DNA from: Pseudomonadota bacterium
Lineage (GTDB): Bacteria > SAR324 > XYD2-FULL-50-16 > JAHJRI01
Assembly: GCA_022360105.1 (NCBI GenBank)
Contig: JAKSDL010000183.1
Coordinates: 1 to 64,000, forward strand
Direction: 5' to 3'
DNA length: 64,000 nt
Shown here: positions 54,196 to 64,000 of the stretch, one piece after another
Layout of the letters: every line of letters begins with the position of its first letter
Position numbering within the stretch: the stretch's first letter is position 1
Notes under the pieces: model-generated
Told to the model about the DNA's origin: nothing
The model's input: only the letters and a program-made list of their open reading frames with translations
Databases searched by the model: none
Position numbers and translations under genes: made by a program

Positions 54196-54945
54196 ATGTC
54201 ACACATTGAAATCAAAAATTTAGGACACAGGTTCCCTAATGGTCACTGGGGAATCAACGAGATAAACCTTTCAGTAGAACAAGGTAGTTTCGTGATCATT
54301 GCCGGCAAAAACGGATCTGGCAAAACTACCTTTTGTCGACATCTAAATGGGCTGTTGTCCCCAACAACCGGCTCCATAACGATTGATGGGTTGCATGTGG
54401 AAAAATACCCGGAAAAAGCCCGCCGCAAGGTGGGAATGGTGTTTCAAAATGCGAATGCTCAAATAGTTGGTGAGACGGTCTACAGCGACGTCGCGTTTGG
54501 TCCTGAAAACCTCGGATTAAAGAGGGCGGCTATCAACCAGAGAGTTGAGGAATCGCTTGAACTAACGGGCTTAACGGGAAAAGAGCTCCAATCTCCCCAC
54601 ACACTTTCCGGGGGAGAAAAAAGAAAACTGGCCATTGCCGGTGTCCTGGCTATGAATCCGGACATTCTGATTTTTGACGAACCCTTCTCCAACCTGGATT
54701 ATCCTGGCTCAATATTGATCTTAAAGCAGATCCTTGATCTTCACGAAAGCGGGCACACCATATTTATTGTAACCCATGAATTGGAAAAGACCGTGGCCTG
54801 CGCCTCTCAAATTGTGTTATTCGAAAATGGCTCCATCGTTAAAACCGGCTCTCCCCTGGAAATACTGGAAATCGTCGAACAATATGGCGTGCGGCTTCCT
54901 TGCTCGGCCAAGCTTGGACAAGGTATTCAATCATGGCTGAATTGA
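54196..54945 (+). CDS. bioM: ECF transporter ATPase BioM/EcfA
   Basis: 249 residues, a complete ATPase domain: Walker A AGKNGSGKTTFCRHLNG, Q-loop GMVFQNANAQIVG, signature LSGGEKRKLAIAG, Walker B ILIFDEPFSNLD, and H-loop His in TIFIVTHELE. It is the single ATPase of the biotin ECF module and presumably homodimerises. Its end overlaps the next gene by 13 bp, indicating coupled translation. Confidence 0.93.
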   Translation: MSHIEIKNLGHRFPNGHWGINEINLSVEQGSFVIIAGKNGSGKTTFCRHLNGLLSPTTGSITIDGLHVEKYPEKARRKVGMVFQNANAQIVGETVYSDVAFGPENLGLKRAAINQRVEESLELTGLTGKELQSPHTLSGGEKRKLAIAGVLAMNPDILIFDEPFSNLDYPGSILILKQILDLHESGHTIFIVTHELEKTVACASQIVLFENGSIVKTGSPLEILEIVEQYGVRLPCSAKLGQGIQSWLN

Positions 54946-55688
54946 TAGTTTTAAGCTACAGACCCGGAACCAGTTATTTACATAAACTTGATATTCGCTG
55001 CAAATTGTTTGTTTTGCTGCTTATCAACTTTTTATCTTTCAAAGCAACCTCGCAATTTTTAGGGCTGATTTCCATATTGTTGGTTGGGTTGTACATCTGG
55101 CAGAAAATCCCGTTGAAATCGACTCTCTTCCAAACCCGTCTGTTTTTCCTGCTTTTGTTGTTTGTGTTTTGCACCAGGTCCGTTTTTACCCCGGGAGATC
55201 CCCTGTTCAAAATTGCCGACATCGTTGTGACTCAACAAGGTCTTGTTTCCGGAGCTTTCTACTGCTGGCGGCTTTTGGTGGTTTTAATCGGTGGTATCCT
55301 CCTGATATCCACATCCCAAACCTTGGAAATCAAGACAGCAATCCAGTGGTTTTTAAAACCGATTCCCCTGGTTCCGGAAAAAAGAGTTGCCATGATGATC
55401 AGCTTAATGATCCGTTTCCTGCCGCTGATTCTGGAACAGGCGGATGAGATATCCGACGCTCAGAAAGCAAGGGGAATCGAGCGGGTAAAAAATCCTGTGA
55501 GAAGACTTTCCTTGTTTACAATCCCTTTGTTGCGCAAGTTTTTGAATACTGCGGATCGACTGATACTGGCAATGGAATCCAGATGTTACTCGGAACAAAG
55601 GACAGACCCCGAATTGAAGTTTTCCAGGAATGATATCATCGTATTGGTCATGGCAACGAGCTACACCATTACTGCGTTCCTTTTGTAG
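54933..55688 (+). CDS. bioN: ECF transporter T component BioN/EcfT
   Basis: 251 residues from the ATG at 54933, with about five to six hydrophobic helices. The N-terminal YLHKLDIRCKLFVLLLINFL and the coupling motif with the Ala-Arg-Gly triplet (DAQKARGIERV) are those of EcfT proteins. This subunit couples ATP hydrolysis to BioY movement. An upstream in-frame start at 54900 would deepen the overlap with bioM and is less likely. Confidence 0.93.
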   Translation: MAELIVLSYRPGTSYLHKLDIRCKLFVLLLINFLSFKATSQFLGLISILLVGLYIWQKIPLKSTLFQTRLFFLLLLFVFCTRSVFTPGDPLFKIADIVVTQQGLVSGAFYCWRLLVVLIGGILLISTSQTLEIKTAIQWFLKPIPLVPEKRVAMMISLMIRFLPLILEQADEISDAQKARGIERVKNPVRRLSLFTIPLLRKFLNTADRLILAMESRCYSEQRTDPELKFSRNDIIVLVMATSYTITAFLL

Positions 55689-55832
55689 ATGGCTACCTGC
55701 CCTAATCTTACAACTATACCCCAAGAATCATTGAACTTTACGAAGGTCTAAGAATACGATATTAATAAAAATATTCTAAGGTCGATAAAACATGCATGAG
55801 GGCGAACGGAATCGGATGACCACGGAGGAATA

Positions 55833-56483
55833 ATGATCAGTATATTTGGAAAGATCGCGAAAATGGAAAGAGATGTGAAATCCTATCTCTACCATGTGCA
55901 GCGTTCCGCCCTGATATTTGACGAAGCGATGCAGGAATATATGAAGGATGATGTAGCCCGCTTCGAGATCAGGTTGGATGAAATTGGCAAACTGACATCA
56001 GATGCCAATCGGCTGAGAAGGAAAGTCAGGGATAAGCTATACGAACATATGTTGATACCGGAAGTTCGCGGGGATGTCTGGGACCTGCTGGAATCCCTCG
56101 CCAAGGTGATCGACGTAACTAAAAAAATTATGGAGAATTACTCCTTTGAAAAACCAAAGATCCCCGACTTTGTCAAAGCCGATTTCCTTAACATGTCCGA
56201 GTATATCACCAAAACGGTAGAGGAACTGGTTAACGCTGTATCCGCTTACTTTTCCAATATCACCATGGTTACGGAATTCTCCAATAAGGTTTTCTTTTAT
56301 GAAAACGAAGTGGATAAACTCGAAGATACCATAAAAAAAGTTGTATTTTCCACGGATAAACTCAATACGCTGGCAGAACGTATTCAATTAAGATATTTTG
56401 CAGAAAAAATGGCACTGGTAAGTGATGTTGCAGAAACTGTCTGTGAAAAACTGTCGGTGTTTGCCATCAAACGGGAGATTTAA
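55833..56483 (+). CDS. DUF47 (PhoU-like) regulator of phosphate transport
   Basis: 216 residues, all-helical, beginning MISIFGKIAKMERDV and rich in Glu/Asp pairs that would bind metals as in PhoU. DUF47 genes are typically next to PiT transporters, and here the PiT gene begins 6 bp downstream. GGAGG precedes the ATG. The protein is thought to gate or regulate PiT; this is family knowledge and context, not direct evidence. Confidence 0.92.
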   Translation: MISIFGKIAKMERDVKSYLYHVQRSALIFDEAMQEYMKDDVARFEIRLDEIGKLTSDANRLRRKVRDKLYEHMLIPEVRGDVWDLLESLAKVIDVTKKIMENYSFEKPKIPDFVKADFLNMSEYITKTVEELVNAVSAYFSNITMVTEFSNKVFFYENEVDKLEDTIKKVVFSTDKLNTLAERIQLRYFAEKMALVSDVAETVCEKLSVFAIKREI

Positions 56484-56489
56484 GGGAGA

Positions 56490-57545
56490 ATGACCATGAT
56501 GGCAGTGCTGTTTTTTCTATCCAGCGGCTTGTTTTTAGGCTGGTCCCTGGGAGCTAACGATGCAGCGAATGTATTTGGTACGGCAGTCGCTTCGCGTATG
56601 ATTAAATTCACCACAGCGGCGGCAATCTGCAGCGTTTTTGTGATTATCGGCGCAGTTGCAGGCGGAACCGGAGCTTCCATCACTCTCGGTAAACTCGGAT
56701 CGATCAATACCCTGGCAGGAGCTTTCACTGTTGCACTTGCAGCGGCGTTTACCGTCTTGGTGATGACACGTCTGACCCTGCCCGTGTCCACATCTCAAGC
56801 AGTTGTTGGAGCCATAATCGGCTGGAACTTCTTTGTCGGAGTGCACACCGACGTGGCAGTTCTTTCCAAAATTGTAGGAACCTGGATATTCAGTCCGATA
56901 CTTTCCATGATTTTCGCTATCATTCTGTATTTAATTGCCCGCATTTATGTAAAAAACTCCCGGATTCACCTTTTCAGGCAGGATTCACGAACCAGGGTGG
57001 CATTGATTCTACTGGGCGCTTTTGGTTCTTATAGTCTGGGAGCCAACAATATAGCCAATGTAATGGGTGTGTTTGTGCCGTCCTCTCCTTTTCAAGCTTT
57101 TTCCGTTGAGGGGTTAATCTCATTTACTGCCGCACAGCAGTTGTTTTTACTGGGTGGAATTGCCATAGCTGTTGGTGTCTTCACGTATTCAAGAAGAGTC
57201 ATGGAGACTGTCGGCAGTAACATCTATACCCTGTCCCCGATTACTGCATTGATCGTTGTTGCCTCATCTTCATTGGTATTGTTTATTTTCTCATCCAGGG
57301 AATTAAACGAACTGCTGATGTTTCTGAATCTTCCGCAAATACCGCTCGTTCCGGTATCCAGCTCACAAGCTGTTGTGGGAGCTGTTATTGGGATTGGCCT
57401 GGCAAAGGGAGGCAGGAATATTCATCTGGATGTGATAGGCCGCATTAGCCTGGGATGGGTGAGTACACCAGCGATATCCGCAGTTATCGCTTACATATCT
57501 CTCTTTTTCATGCAGAACGTTTTTATGAACCAGGTTTATCAATAG
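56490..57545 (+). CDS. pit: PiT-family inorganic phosphate transporter
   Basis: 351 residues with about ten transmembrane helices in two inverted repeats. The paired signatures are SLGANDAANVFGTAVA near the N-terminus and SYSLGANNIANVMGVFVP in the middle, followed by VSTSQAVVGAIIGW and VSSSQAVVGAVIG. It imports phosphate with H+ or Na+. It lacks the large cytoplasmic loop of E. coli PitA (about 500 residues), so it is a short form like that of many deltaproteobacteria. Ends 1 nt before a convergent gene. Confidence 0.94.
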   Translation: MTMMAVLFFLSSGLFLGWSLGANDAANVFGTAVASRMIKFTTAAAICSVFVIIGAVAGGTGASITLGKLGSINTLAGAFTVALAAAFTVLVMTRLTLPVSTSQAVVGAIIGWNFFVGVHTDVAVLSKIVGTWIFSPILSMIFAIILYLIARIYVKNSRIHLFRQDSRTRVALILLGAFGSYSLGANNIANVMGVFVPSSPFQAFSVEGLISFTAAQQLFLLGGIAIAVGVFTYSRRVMETVGSNIYTLSPITALIVVASSSLVLFIFSSRELNELLMFLNLPQIPLVPVSSSQAVVGAVIGIGLAKGGRNIHLDVIGRISLGWVSTPAISAVIAYISLFFMQNVFMNQVYQ

Positions 57546-57546
57546 C

Positions 57547-58134
57547 TTATTTAGCTTTTAAATAACCTTTGTCAACCGCATCATGGAACAGCTTTTCGGC
57601 ATACCTGGCAAGTTCCTTTGACCCTTCTTTTATGGGATCATTCAAGGTTAAGACACGATCGAGTGTGATCCCGTGTTGTTTCCAGCTTCTGCCTTCAGTA
57701 TGATAGGAGTGCAAGGCGGGCATAAATCGATCCAGAGCATAAGCGAATTTCGCTTCGTTGGTCTCACAAGCTTCATATTCCTCCCAGATATCCCTGAATT
57801 CTTTTTCCTGATCAGCCGGTAACAGGCCAAACAGGCGATCTGCAGCCCTGGATTCTCTTTCTGCCTTATTTGCATTGCCTTCGGTATCAAAAAAATAGGT
57901 ATCGCCTGCATCGATTTCGACAATGTCATGTAAAATCAGAATTTTCATCACTCGCAACAGATCCACCTCCAAATCGGAGTGCTCAAGCAAGGTCATAGCC
58001 AGTAAAGCGACATGCCAGCTATGTTCAGCGGAGTTTTCCAAACGATCCGCTCCAACTAAAAAGGAGCGACGTATCACCCCCTTTAACCTGTCCACTTCCA
58101 GGATAAATTGGATCTGCTTTTCCAGACGGTTCAT
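57547..58134 (-). CDS. HD-domain 5'-nucleotidase-like (HDDC2/YfbR-like) protein
   Basis: 195 residues. The HD superfamily metal site is built from NSAEHSWHVALLAM (His), ILHDIVEIDAGD (the HD pair) and the later YALDRFMPAL (Asp). These are the motifs of the HD_3/HDDC2 family, whose studied members dephosphorylate deoxynucleoside monophosphates. Its start lies 7 bp after the cupin gene on the same strand, so the two are an operon. Confidence 0.85.
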   Translation of the reverse strand: MNRLEKQIQFILEVDRLKGVIRRSFLVGADRLENSAEHSWHVALLAMTLLEHSDLEVDLLRVMKILILHDIVEIDAGDTYFFDTEGNANKAERESRAADRLFGLLPADQEKEFRDIWEEYEACETNEAKFAYALDRFMPALHSYHTEGRSWKQHGITLDRVLTLNDPIKEGSKELARYAEKLFHDAVDKGYLKAK

Positions 58135-58141
58135 GGTTTCC

Positions 58142-58459
58142 TCAAGGAGTGGATGAATTAACCCGGTATATCAGAACTTTGACCTGATGAATTGCCTGCA
58201 GGGAATATGGGACATCTATCGGTATGGTGACAAAATCTCCGTCTTTTATGAGGCTGTTCTGCCCGTCAATTCTAATTTCCGCTTTGCCCTCCACCAATTG
58301 AACCATTGTAATATGCGGGGATGTATGCTCCCCCAACCCTTGTGCTTTATCAAACGCATAAAGTGTTAGCGATCCTCCGGCTTTCTCGATAAGAGTCTTG
58401 CTTGATATAGAGTCTGTTTTATAATCCAGGGTCTCGAGTAAATTTTCTATTTCTGACAT
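58142..58459 (-). CDS. Small cupin domain protein
   Basis: 105 residues, a single cupin barrel: SLTLYAFDKAQGLGEHTSP (first motif with one His), LVEGKAEIRIDGQ, and a C-terminal segment FVTIPIDVPYSLQAI. The metal ligands of the second motif appear largely absent (one Pro/Tyr-rich strand instead), so the metal role is uncertain. Coupled to the HD-domain gene. No specific substrate known. Confidence 0.8.
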   Translation of the reverse strand: MSEIENLLETLDYKTDSISSKTLIEKAGGSLTLYAFDKAQGLGEHTSPHITMVQLVEGKAEIRIDGQNSLIKDGDFVTIPIDVPYSLQAIHQVKVLIYRVNSSTP

Positions 58460-58793
58460 AAAAATGTGATATTGGTGTTTCCTGGTCTGAGGCTATGCAA
58501 CAGGCAGGGCTGGTTTTAGGATGGGTCAGGCGACTGAAACCGGGCAGCTTGCGTTACCCTGGGTTCTAATATTGCGATTTATTCCCGCTATGTCAATGAG
58601 AACAGCAAGGATACAGGGATTGTAGAGAAAATTTCCCGTCAATGATTCTTTCTGTCGACAACAGGGTACAAAATGCCGGCAAGGTCATTGCTTGACGGGG
58701 TTCAAACAGGGCTGTAGGCTCACATAAACCATAGAACCTGAAGTGTTTCCATTGTAACCATTCAAACATCCTATTCAAAATCCCATTAGTTTA
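58460..58793. other. Intergenic region between divergent cupin and TPR genes
   Basis: 334 bp without a gene. A 61-codon minus-strand frame (58593-58778) looks spurious. I see no clear promoter, repeat or hairpin. Confidence 0.4.
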
Positions 58794-61052
58794 ATGAAGA
58801 TGCTTTCTCACCTGTCAGGATTCAGGAATTTCTTTTTGCTTTTAGTAGCGCTGTCAATGTTGGTATGCCCCACGTCACCAATTATCGCGGAGCAACACCA
58901 ACCTGTTTCGGCTGCTGAAAAGGAAGACCTTGGTTTCATCAACAATCTCTTCAAAGACAAAATCTATGAGTTCGCCAGACAGGAAGCGGAGAGTTTCCTG
59001 GACAAATATCCGGACAGCAGGTTAATTCCCGATGTGATTTTAATCCAGGCAAAAATGAACGTCGCCGAGGGTAAATTTGATCTGGCACTTCGGCAGTATC
59101 AAAAAATTATCAGCCATTTTCCGGAATCAGAACTGGTTGAACATGCCATGTATTTAAGCGGTACTTTGAAATTACGCTTAAAGCAGCCCGATGGAATGGT
59201 GGATTTAAACAGATTAATCACCAAATTCCCCAAAACCACCTACCTGGCCGATGTCAGTTTTATCAAGGGCCAACAGGCGTACCAAGCCGAGCAATGGCAA
59301 GTGGCGGAATATCAATTCAAACAGGTATTGGAATCTGAAGGCATTACCGATCAGCAGAGGATTGAGACACAGCATAACCTATCCTGGATTTACTATCACA
59401 CCGGCAATACCTTGATGGCAAAAAGCTTGTTCTTTGATGCGTTGGATTCGCCCATAACCAAAGAAGAAAAAGCCAGAATTGCCTATCAATTGGGAATCGA
59501 AGCACAGAAGAGCGGTCGGCATAAAAACGCCCTCTCCTGGTTTGCACGACAATTATCCGAATGGCCTGACCCCGATATCAAACCCAAATCCGACTTAGGT
59601 ATCGCGCAGTCCCATTACTATATCTTCAAAGAAAATCCAAAACAATCTTCAAAAAAAGATCGGGAAAAATCCGTGAAACTGCTAACCACCAATATCAAAT
59701 CCAAAAACCCCATCTCTCTTGAACAGTCCCGATACCAACGAGGTTGGTTATTAAACTCCCTGAATCGAAAAAAAGCTGCGGAAAACGACTTTGCCTGGCT
59801 GCAAAAAAACAGTAAAAAACATGCGGCTGATCTTGAAATATCAGCAACTCGAGCGCAGTATTATGAAAACAAGAAATGGTATAAATCAGCCAATAAAATC
59901 TATGCCACTGCTTTGAAATATCAAGAGAAGCAAGAGATCCGCAACATGCTGTTGCTCAGCATAGTTCGCAACTCTCATGTTATTAAGGATTGTAATTCGG
60001 TCATTAAATGGCAAAAGCAGGTGAAACTCCCGGCTCAACATAAAGACAGGCTTGAATTGAGTTATTACTTGGGCAATTGCTACTTTGCGAAAAAGAACTG
60101 GAAAAAGGCAGGATTGGAATATGCAAAATTACCGTTAAACAATCAATTTGCCAGGGCAGCGTTTGGCAATTATCTTCAAGTATTCAAAAAGACTAAAAAC
60201 TTTAATGCCGGTTATGCCTATCTTGATAAAGTTTCAAAAATATCCTCCTTTGGTAGCGGGCAAAACAATTTGCTTTATAAAATAGATCTTTGTTTAACAC
60301 TTGAACGATGGGCAAAAGGTGTTGAATTGATGTTGCTTCTCAAAAAGCAGGACCAGAAAAAAGCAAGAGACCCCTGGTATCTTCTAAACATCGCAAAAAC
60401 AGCAGACCAGGTATTTTACGCTTACAGCAACAAAAAGCACCCCATGCGGCAACATCCTTTAAAAGCAAGAAAATACTATGCAAACCTGGCGCTGGGCCAT
60501 TACACCACTGCCTATCGATACTTGCCCCGTAAAGAAAAAGAGACCAAACTTTCCGTTTTGGATATCCTGATTGCCCGTTATAAGGCAATCGGCAGCCATC
60601 AAAAAGTTGTCGGTTTTTACCGGGATGCTATTAGGTTGGTTGACAATCAACAGCAAAAACTGGAATTGCAAATCGTCGTTGCTGATATTATGGCAAGCAA
60701 GTTAAACCAGAGAAAAAAAGCTCAAAAGGAGCTTTATGCCATTCACAATACCGGTGATACAGAGGCACATTTCAAGGCTTCCAGCCTGTTAGCCGAGCTT
60801 TATGTAGGGCAACAGCGATATATTCAGGCAATAAAAATCCTGGAAGATCTGGCAAAACAACCCATTCAAAAAACCCAATGGTATTCCACCACTCATTACC
60901 GTCTTGGAGAACTTTACCAATCAAACGAACGGTGGCAAAAGGCCATGGAACATTACAATTCGGTGGTAAAGGATAACCAGAACAGTACCCTTGCCCAAAA
61001 AGCCAAAGTAAAAGCTGACAAAATCCAAAAGTACCTGGATCAAAACAGCTAG
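58794..61052 (+). CDS. Exported TPR-repeat protein
   Basis: 752 residues. A signal peptide (about 1-32, cleavage after IIA) has LVCP instead of a proper lipobox, so it is probably a soluble or outer-membrane-associated periplasmic protein and not a lipoprotein. The rest is a long array of tetratricopeptide-like helix pairs: FARQEAESFLDKYPDS, EGKFDLALRQYQKI, ADVSFIKGQQAYQ and, near the end, YQSNERWQKAMEHYNSVV. Such solenoids scaffold envelope complexes (polysaccharide or outer-membrane protein assembly). Lysine-rich throughout, like its neighbours' non-enzymatic proteins. No export partner is adjacent. Confidence 0.8.
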   Translation: MKMLSHLSGFRNFFLLLVALSMLVCPTSPIIAEQHQPVSAAEKEDLGFINNLFKDKIYEFARQEAESFLDKYPDSRLIPDVILIQAKMNVAEGKFDLALRQYQKIISHFPESELVEHAMYLSGTLKLRLKQPDGMVDLNRLITKFPKTTYLADVSFIKGQQAYQAEQWQVAEYQFKQVLESEGITDQQRIETQHNLSWIYYHTGNTLMAKSLFFDALDSPITKEEKARIAYQLGIEAQKSGRHKNALSWFARQLSEWPDPDIKPKSDLGIAQSHYYIFKENPKQSSKKDREKSVKLLTTNIKSKNPISLEQSRYQRGWLLNSLNRKKAAENDFAWLQKNSKKHAADLEISATRAQYYENKKWYKSANKIYATALKYQEKQEIRNMLLLSIVRNSHVIKDCNSVIKWQKQVKLPAQHKDRLELSYYLGNCYFAKKNWKKAGLEYAKLPLNNQFARAAFGNYLQVFKKTKNFNAGYAYLDKVSKISSFGSGQNNLLYKIDLCLTLERWAKGVELMLLLKKQDQKKARDPWYLLNIAKTADQVFYAYSNKKHPMRQHPLKARKYYANLALGHYTTAYRYLPRKEKETKLSVLDILIARYKAIGSHQKVVGFYRDAIRLVDNQQQKLELQIVVADIMASKLNQRKKAQKELYAIHNTGDTEAHFKASSLLAELYVGQQRYIQAIKILEDLAKQPIQKTQWYSTTHYRLGELYQSNERWQKAMEHYNSVVKDNQNSTLAQKAKVKADKIQKYLDQNS

Positions 61053-61245
61053 CCCACCCTCCCCCTTATCCGGGTGTCGAATTGTTAGGCACTTGGATCA
61101 GAGCTCCCGAAGCCGGAATGGAGTTAACGCCCATTTATCATCGCCTACTGTCAATTCAAATCCATTTGCTTGAGTTATTGGGTTGTTTTGATTATCGTAA
61201 AGGAATTAACTGTCATTCACCGTTTATCATACAGGAATAAAGGAT

Positions 61246-61851
61246 ATGAGCGACAAGCAGGAAGAGATTCTGGATAAAATTCGGGAAAAAGTTTTAGCTC
61301 GTGAACGCGAAATTCAGCTGGAACAGGATAAAGATGCTAACCTGGAGGCAACGTTGCAGGCTTTGGAAGATATTACCGAAGTACCTCGCGCAGAAATGGA
61401 CAGAATTGCTCAAGAAATCGAAGCATCTTATGCCGATCCCCCTGCAAAAAAAGATGAGGTGTTGTCGCCCACAGGGCAATTCCATTCTCAACTCCCGGCC
61501 AGTGTAAGAGAAGCCGTTTCAATGCTGCCACAGGTGCTAAAAGAAGAATTTTATGAGGAATATGCCCTGGCAGAGAAGAAAACCGGTCTTTCCTACCTGT
61601 TCTGGCTGATTCCACCTCCTTTTTCCTGCCATTATCTTTACAACAATAGAATTTTCAAGCAGATCCTCTTTTCAATGACGATGGGAGGGTTGATGATCTG
61701 GTGGATGGTTGATGCTTTGAGAATGAAACAGATCGTTCAGGAAGAAAATCGCAAAACTGCCCGAAAATTCCTGAAAAAGATGATGAAACGATCCCTGAGA
61801 AGACAAAGAAGTCGGCCACCGCTCCCACAATTTCTTCGAGATGATAAGTGA
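61246..61851 (+). CDS. Membrane protein with C-terminal TM2-like hairpin
   Basis: 201 residues. An acidic helical N-terminal region (1-75) precedes a pair of hydrophobic segments (about 122-137 and 143-163): LSYLFWLIPPPFSCHYLYNN, then a second helix with GGLMIWWMVDALRM. A basic tail (about 170-201) follows. The hairpin with an intervening His-Tyr segment and a WxxD end resembles TM2 domains. Function unknown. It lies 190 bp after the TPR gene and converges on recQ, so it may belong with the TPR protein. Confidence 0.65.
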   Translation: MSDKQEEILDKIREKVLAREREIQLEQDKDANLEATLQALEDITEVPRAEMDRIAQEIEASYADPPAKKDEVLSPTGQFHSQLPASVREAVSMLPQVLKEEFYEEYALAEKKTGLSYLFWLIPPPFSCHYLYNNRIFKQILFSMTMGGLMIWWMVDALRMKQIVQEENRKTARKFLKKMMKRSLRRQRSRPPLPQFLRDDK

Positions 61852-61935
61852 TTCGTAAACCTGAAAATACTGTATGATCGCTGATTTTAGTGTTGACAGC
61901 GGTTAGCGCAACATGTTGGGCAGATTTGCCAATGT

Positions 61936-63765
61936 TCAAAAACTGGCCAGTTCTTTCAGAAAAATATCCCCAAAGGTCATCAGTTTCTTTTTTCCAACTC
62001 CGGATATTTCTGCCATTTCCCCCAGGGTTTTGGGCTGCAAACGAATCATATCCTTCAATGTATCATCCTTAAATATCGCATAGGCAGGCACACCCAGCTC
62101 CTGGGCTAATTTCAGTCTCAGTTTTCTAAGCTTTTCCCAATTAGCTTCATCTTGAGGGTCTTTCCATAGGTGAGAATCAGCACCGGACCGAACCTTTTTT
62201 CTGGATTTTTTAATGGGATCTTTGCGAAACAGCACCTGTTTTTCCCCCTTTAGCACAGCCTTGCATTTTGGAGTCAGTCTGAATCCTCCAAATCCTGTCA
62301 GATCGATATTCAAAAGATCTGCTGCAATCAACTGCCTAAACACAGATTGCCATTCATCTGCAGTCAATTCAGTTCCGATTCCATAAGTCGAAAGTTGATC
62401 ATGATTGAATCGGTCGATACGTTCATTGCTTTTTCCCATTAACACATCGCTTAAATATCGCGCACCAAATTTCTGCCCTGTGCGATAGACACAGGATAAT
62501 GCCTTTCGTGCGGCTTCGGTGCCATCCCAGGTTTTGATGGGTTCCAGGCAGGTATCACAATTTCCGCACGGCTGATTCAGTTGCTCATCAAAATAATTCA
62601 ACATCACCTGTCTTCGGCATTCGGTCGTCTCACAAAACCCCAGCAATGTATCCAGTTTTAACTTTTCGATCCGCTTAAATTGTTCATTGGCTTCGGAGCT
62701 TTCCAACATTTTTCTAAGCATGATTACATCTGACAAGCTGTAAACCATCCAGGCAACGGCTTTATTGCCGTCTCTCCCCGCCCTTCCTGTCTCCTGGTAA
62801 TATGCTTCCAGGCTTTTTGGTAAATCCAGATGTGCCACAAAGCGGACATCAGGCTTATCAATTCCCATTCCAAAAGCAATGGTTGCGACCATGATAATCC
62901 CTTCCTCCTGCACAAACCGTCTCTGATGCCTTAACCTGGTATCCGATTCCAGTCCGGCATGATAAGGAAGAGCGGTTAACCCCTGTTCACAGAGGAATTG
63001 AGCCATTTCTTCCACTTTCTTTCGGGTCAGGCAATAGACGATTCCTGAGTTGTCCTCTTGTTCGTACTTAATAAAATCCAACAGTTGTTGCTTTGGTTGA
63101 TTTTTTAACTTTACCTGGTAACGAATGTTAGGTCTGTCAAAACTGGAAATGAATTGCCTGGCAGCTGTTAACCCGAGTTTGGTTAGGATCTCTTGCCTTG
63201 TCACTGAATCAGCCGTCGCTGTCAGGGCAATTCTGGGGATCTCCGGAAAACGATTGGGGAGGATAGATAATCCAATGTAATCAGGCCGAAAATTATGCCC
63301 CCATTGGGATACACAATGCGCTTCATCGATGGCAAAAAGTGCTACCTTTGTCTGTTCCAGCAAGTGCAGGAAACGATCTGTCAACAATCGCTCAGGAGCA
63401 ATGTACAACAGATCTAATTCCCCATTAACAAGAGCTTTTTCTACCGAATCCGATTCGGCATAGGTTTGTGATGAATTCAAAAAAGAGGCACGTATGCCTG
63501 ATTGAACCAGATCATCTACCTGATCCTGCATCAGCGCAATCAATGGAGAAATAACAATCCCTGTTCCTTTGCGTACAAGAGAAGGTATCTGAAAACACAA
63601 AGATTTGCCGCCACCGGTAGGCATCAATACCAGGGCATCTTTTCCTTGAATAAGATGCTGGATAATCTCTTCCTGATGACCAATAAACCGATCAAATCCA
63701 AAAAATGTTTGGAGAATGAAAGCAGGTGTTTTGTCAACTGTTTCGGGTTGGGACTGGCTCTTCAT
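61936..63765 (-). CDS. recQ: ATP-dependent DNA helicase RecQ
   Basis: About 609 residues from the ATG at 63765, the point where RecQ homologues begin; an upstream in-frame ATG at 63831 would add 22 residues. Helicase motif I is [15 protein letters not shown] (GGGKS 51-55), and motif II is [13 protein letters not shown]. Motif VI is [10 protein letters not shown]. The zinc-binding cysteines are in [11 protein letters not shown] and QPCGNCDTC, followed by RQC and C-terminal HRDC ([16 protein letters not shown]) domains. It unwinds DNA in recombination and replication-fork repair. The last gene of the window; the remaining 235 bp hold nothing recognisable. Confidence 0.95.
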   Translation of the reverse strand: MKSQSQPETVDKTPAFILQTFFGFDRFIGHQEEIIQHLIQGKDALVLMPTGGGKSLCFQIPSLVRKGTGIVISPLIALMQDQVDDLVQSGIRASFLNSSQTYAESDSVEKALVNGELDLLYIAPERLLTDRFLHLLEQTKVALFAIDEAHCVSQWGHNFRPDYIGLSILPNRFPEIPRIALTATADSVTRQEILTKLGLTAARQFISSFDRPNIRYQVKLKNQPKQQLLDFIKYEQEDNSGIVYCLTRKKVEEMAQFLCEQGLTALPYHAGLESDTRLRHQRRFVQEEGIIMVATIAFGMGIDKPDVRFVAHLDLPKSLEAYYQETGRAGRDGNKAVAWMVYSLSDVIMLRKMLESSEANEQFKRIEKLKLDTLLGFCETTECRRQVMLNYFDEQLNQPCGNCDTCLEPIKTWDGTEAARKALSCVYRTGQKFGARYLSDVLMGKSNERIDRFNHDQLSTYGIGTELTADEWQSVFRQLIAADLLNIDLTGFGGFRLTPKCKAVLKGEKQVLFRKDPIKKSRKKVRSGADSHLWKDPQDEANWEKLRKLRLKLAQELGVPAYAIFKDDTLKDMIRLQPKTLGEMAEISGVGKKKLMTFGDIFLKELASF

Positions 63766-64000
63766 TCCTGCCGCTTGGATGAGAAAGTTAGAGAATCGAA
63801 AAACAATGGTCTTACTGTAATAAGTCTCCATCGATTCGTCGAGAGCAAATACTATGTGTCAAGAAAATCAGCCATAAGAGTGTTTTTTTAAACGCAATTC
63901 TCTGATCAATCCATCTTGTCACCTTGACCAATTCGATTCTCATGGTAGGGAAATTGCACATATTATTCCGAACCTCAAACCTGCTACAACAGTGTTTTGC

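Noticed and set aside
58593..58778. 61-codon minus-strand frame upstream of the TPR gene
   Set aside because: Unusual composition for this genome, no ribosome site, and it lies in a region expected to hold two divergent promoters.

Overview
The window is a single contiguous stretch of Gram-negative bacterial chromosome with about 50 protein genes and moderate to low G+C. I saw no rRNA, tRNA, CRISPR, phage or conjugative genes. The gene mix suggests a free-living, lipid-oxidising, heavily signalling proteobacterium of the Desulfobacterota / SAR324 type. It includes a PAS-LuxR regulator, a 7TMR-DISM kinase, a trifunctional Ser/Thr kinase-ATPase-histidine kinase of about 2,000 residues, a class I adenylate cyclase, a DsrE-family protein, paired thiolases and a lipid-A-exporter-like ABC protein. 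That placement is inference from gene families; no marker gene here settles it.

Layout. 0.2-3.5 kb: a MoxR ATPase / VWA pair and a ferritin-like gene. 4.4-7.2 kb: acnA, flanked by long non-coding stretches. 7.8-13.2 kb: a signalling block (PAS-LuxR regulator, a soluble histidine kinase, a REC-histidine kinase and a 7TMR-DISM kinase on the opposite strand). 13.5-21.6 kb, minus strand: DUF924, a MacAB-like efflux operon with two different permeases, an MsbA-like exporter and a phosphoesterase. 21.7-30.3 kb: a dienoyl-CoA isomerase-like crotonase, a DsrE-like protein, a MITE-like insertion, an MscS channel, a nucleotide-sugar-epimerase-like protein, a free-standing homologue of the fungal-FAS acyltransferase domain, and a response regulator ending in a FliM/CheZ-like peptide. 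30.3-36.6 kb: a CDGSH-CDGSH-Rieske fusion, an aldehyde dehydrogenase, a class IV aminotransferase, a DMT exporter, a methyltransferase and an MBL hydrolase. 37-48.4 kb: HU, the giant sensor kinase, a second MBL hydrolase, ChaC and adenylate cyclase. 49.4-57.5 kb: two paralogous thiolases separated by a palindromic repeat, then birA with a BirA-type operator, bioY-bioM-bioN, and a DUF47/PiT phosphate uptake pair. 57.5-64 kb: a nucleotidase-like HD protein with a cupin, a TPR protein, a TM2-like protein and recQ.

How the genes fit together. Fatty-acid breakdown is represented by two thiolases and a dienoyl-CoA isomerase, feeding the citric acid cycle through aconitase. Biotin supply is a self-contained unit: BirA senses biotin and probably binds an operator at its own promoter, next to an ECF biotin transporter. 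Envelope maintenance is covered by MacAB-like, MsbA-like and MscS proteins. Many sensor kinases have no adjacent dedicated output gene.

The least ordinary items are the MITE-like element with perfect terminal repeats and a 6-bp target duplication at a stop codon, the CDGSH2-Rieske fusion, the stand-alone fungal-FAS-type acyltransferase, and the response regulator with a C-terminal FliM-like motif.
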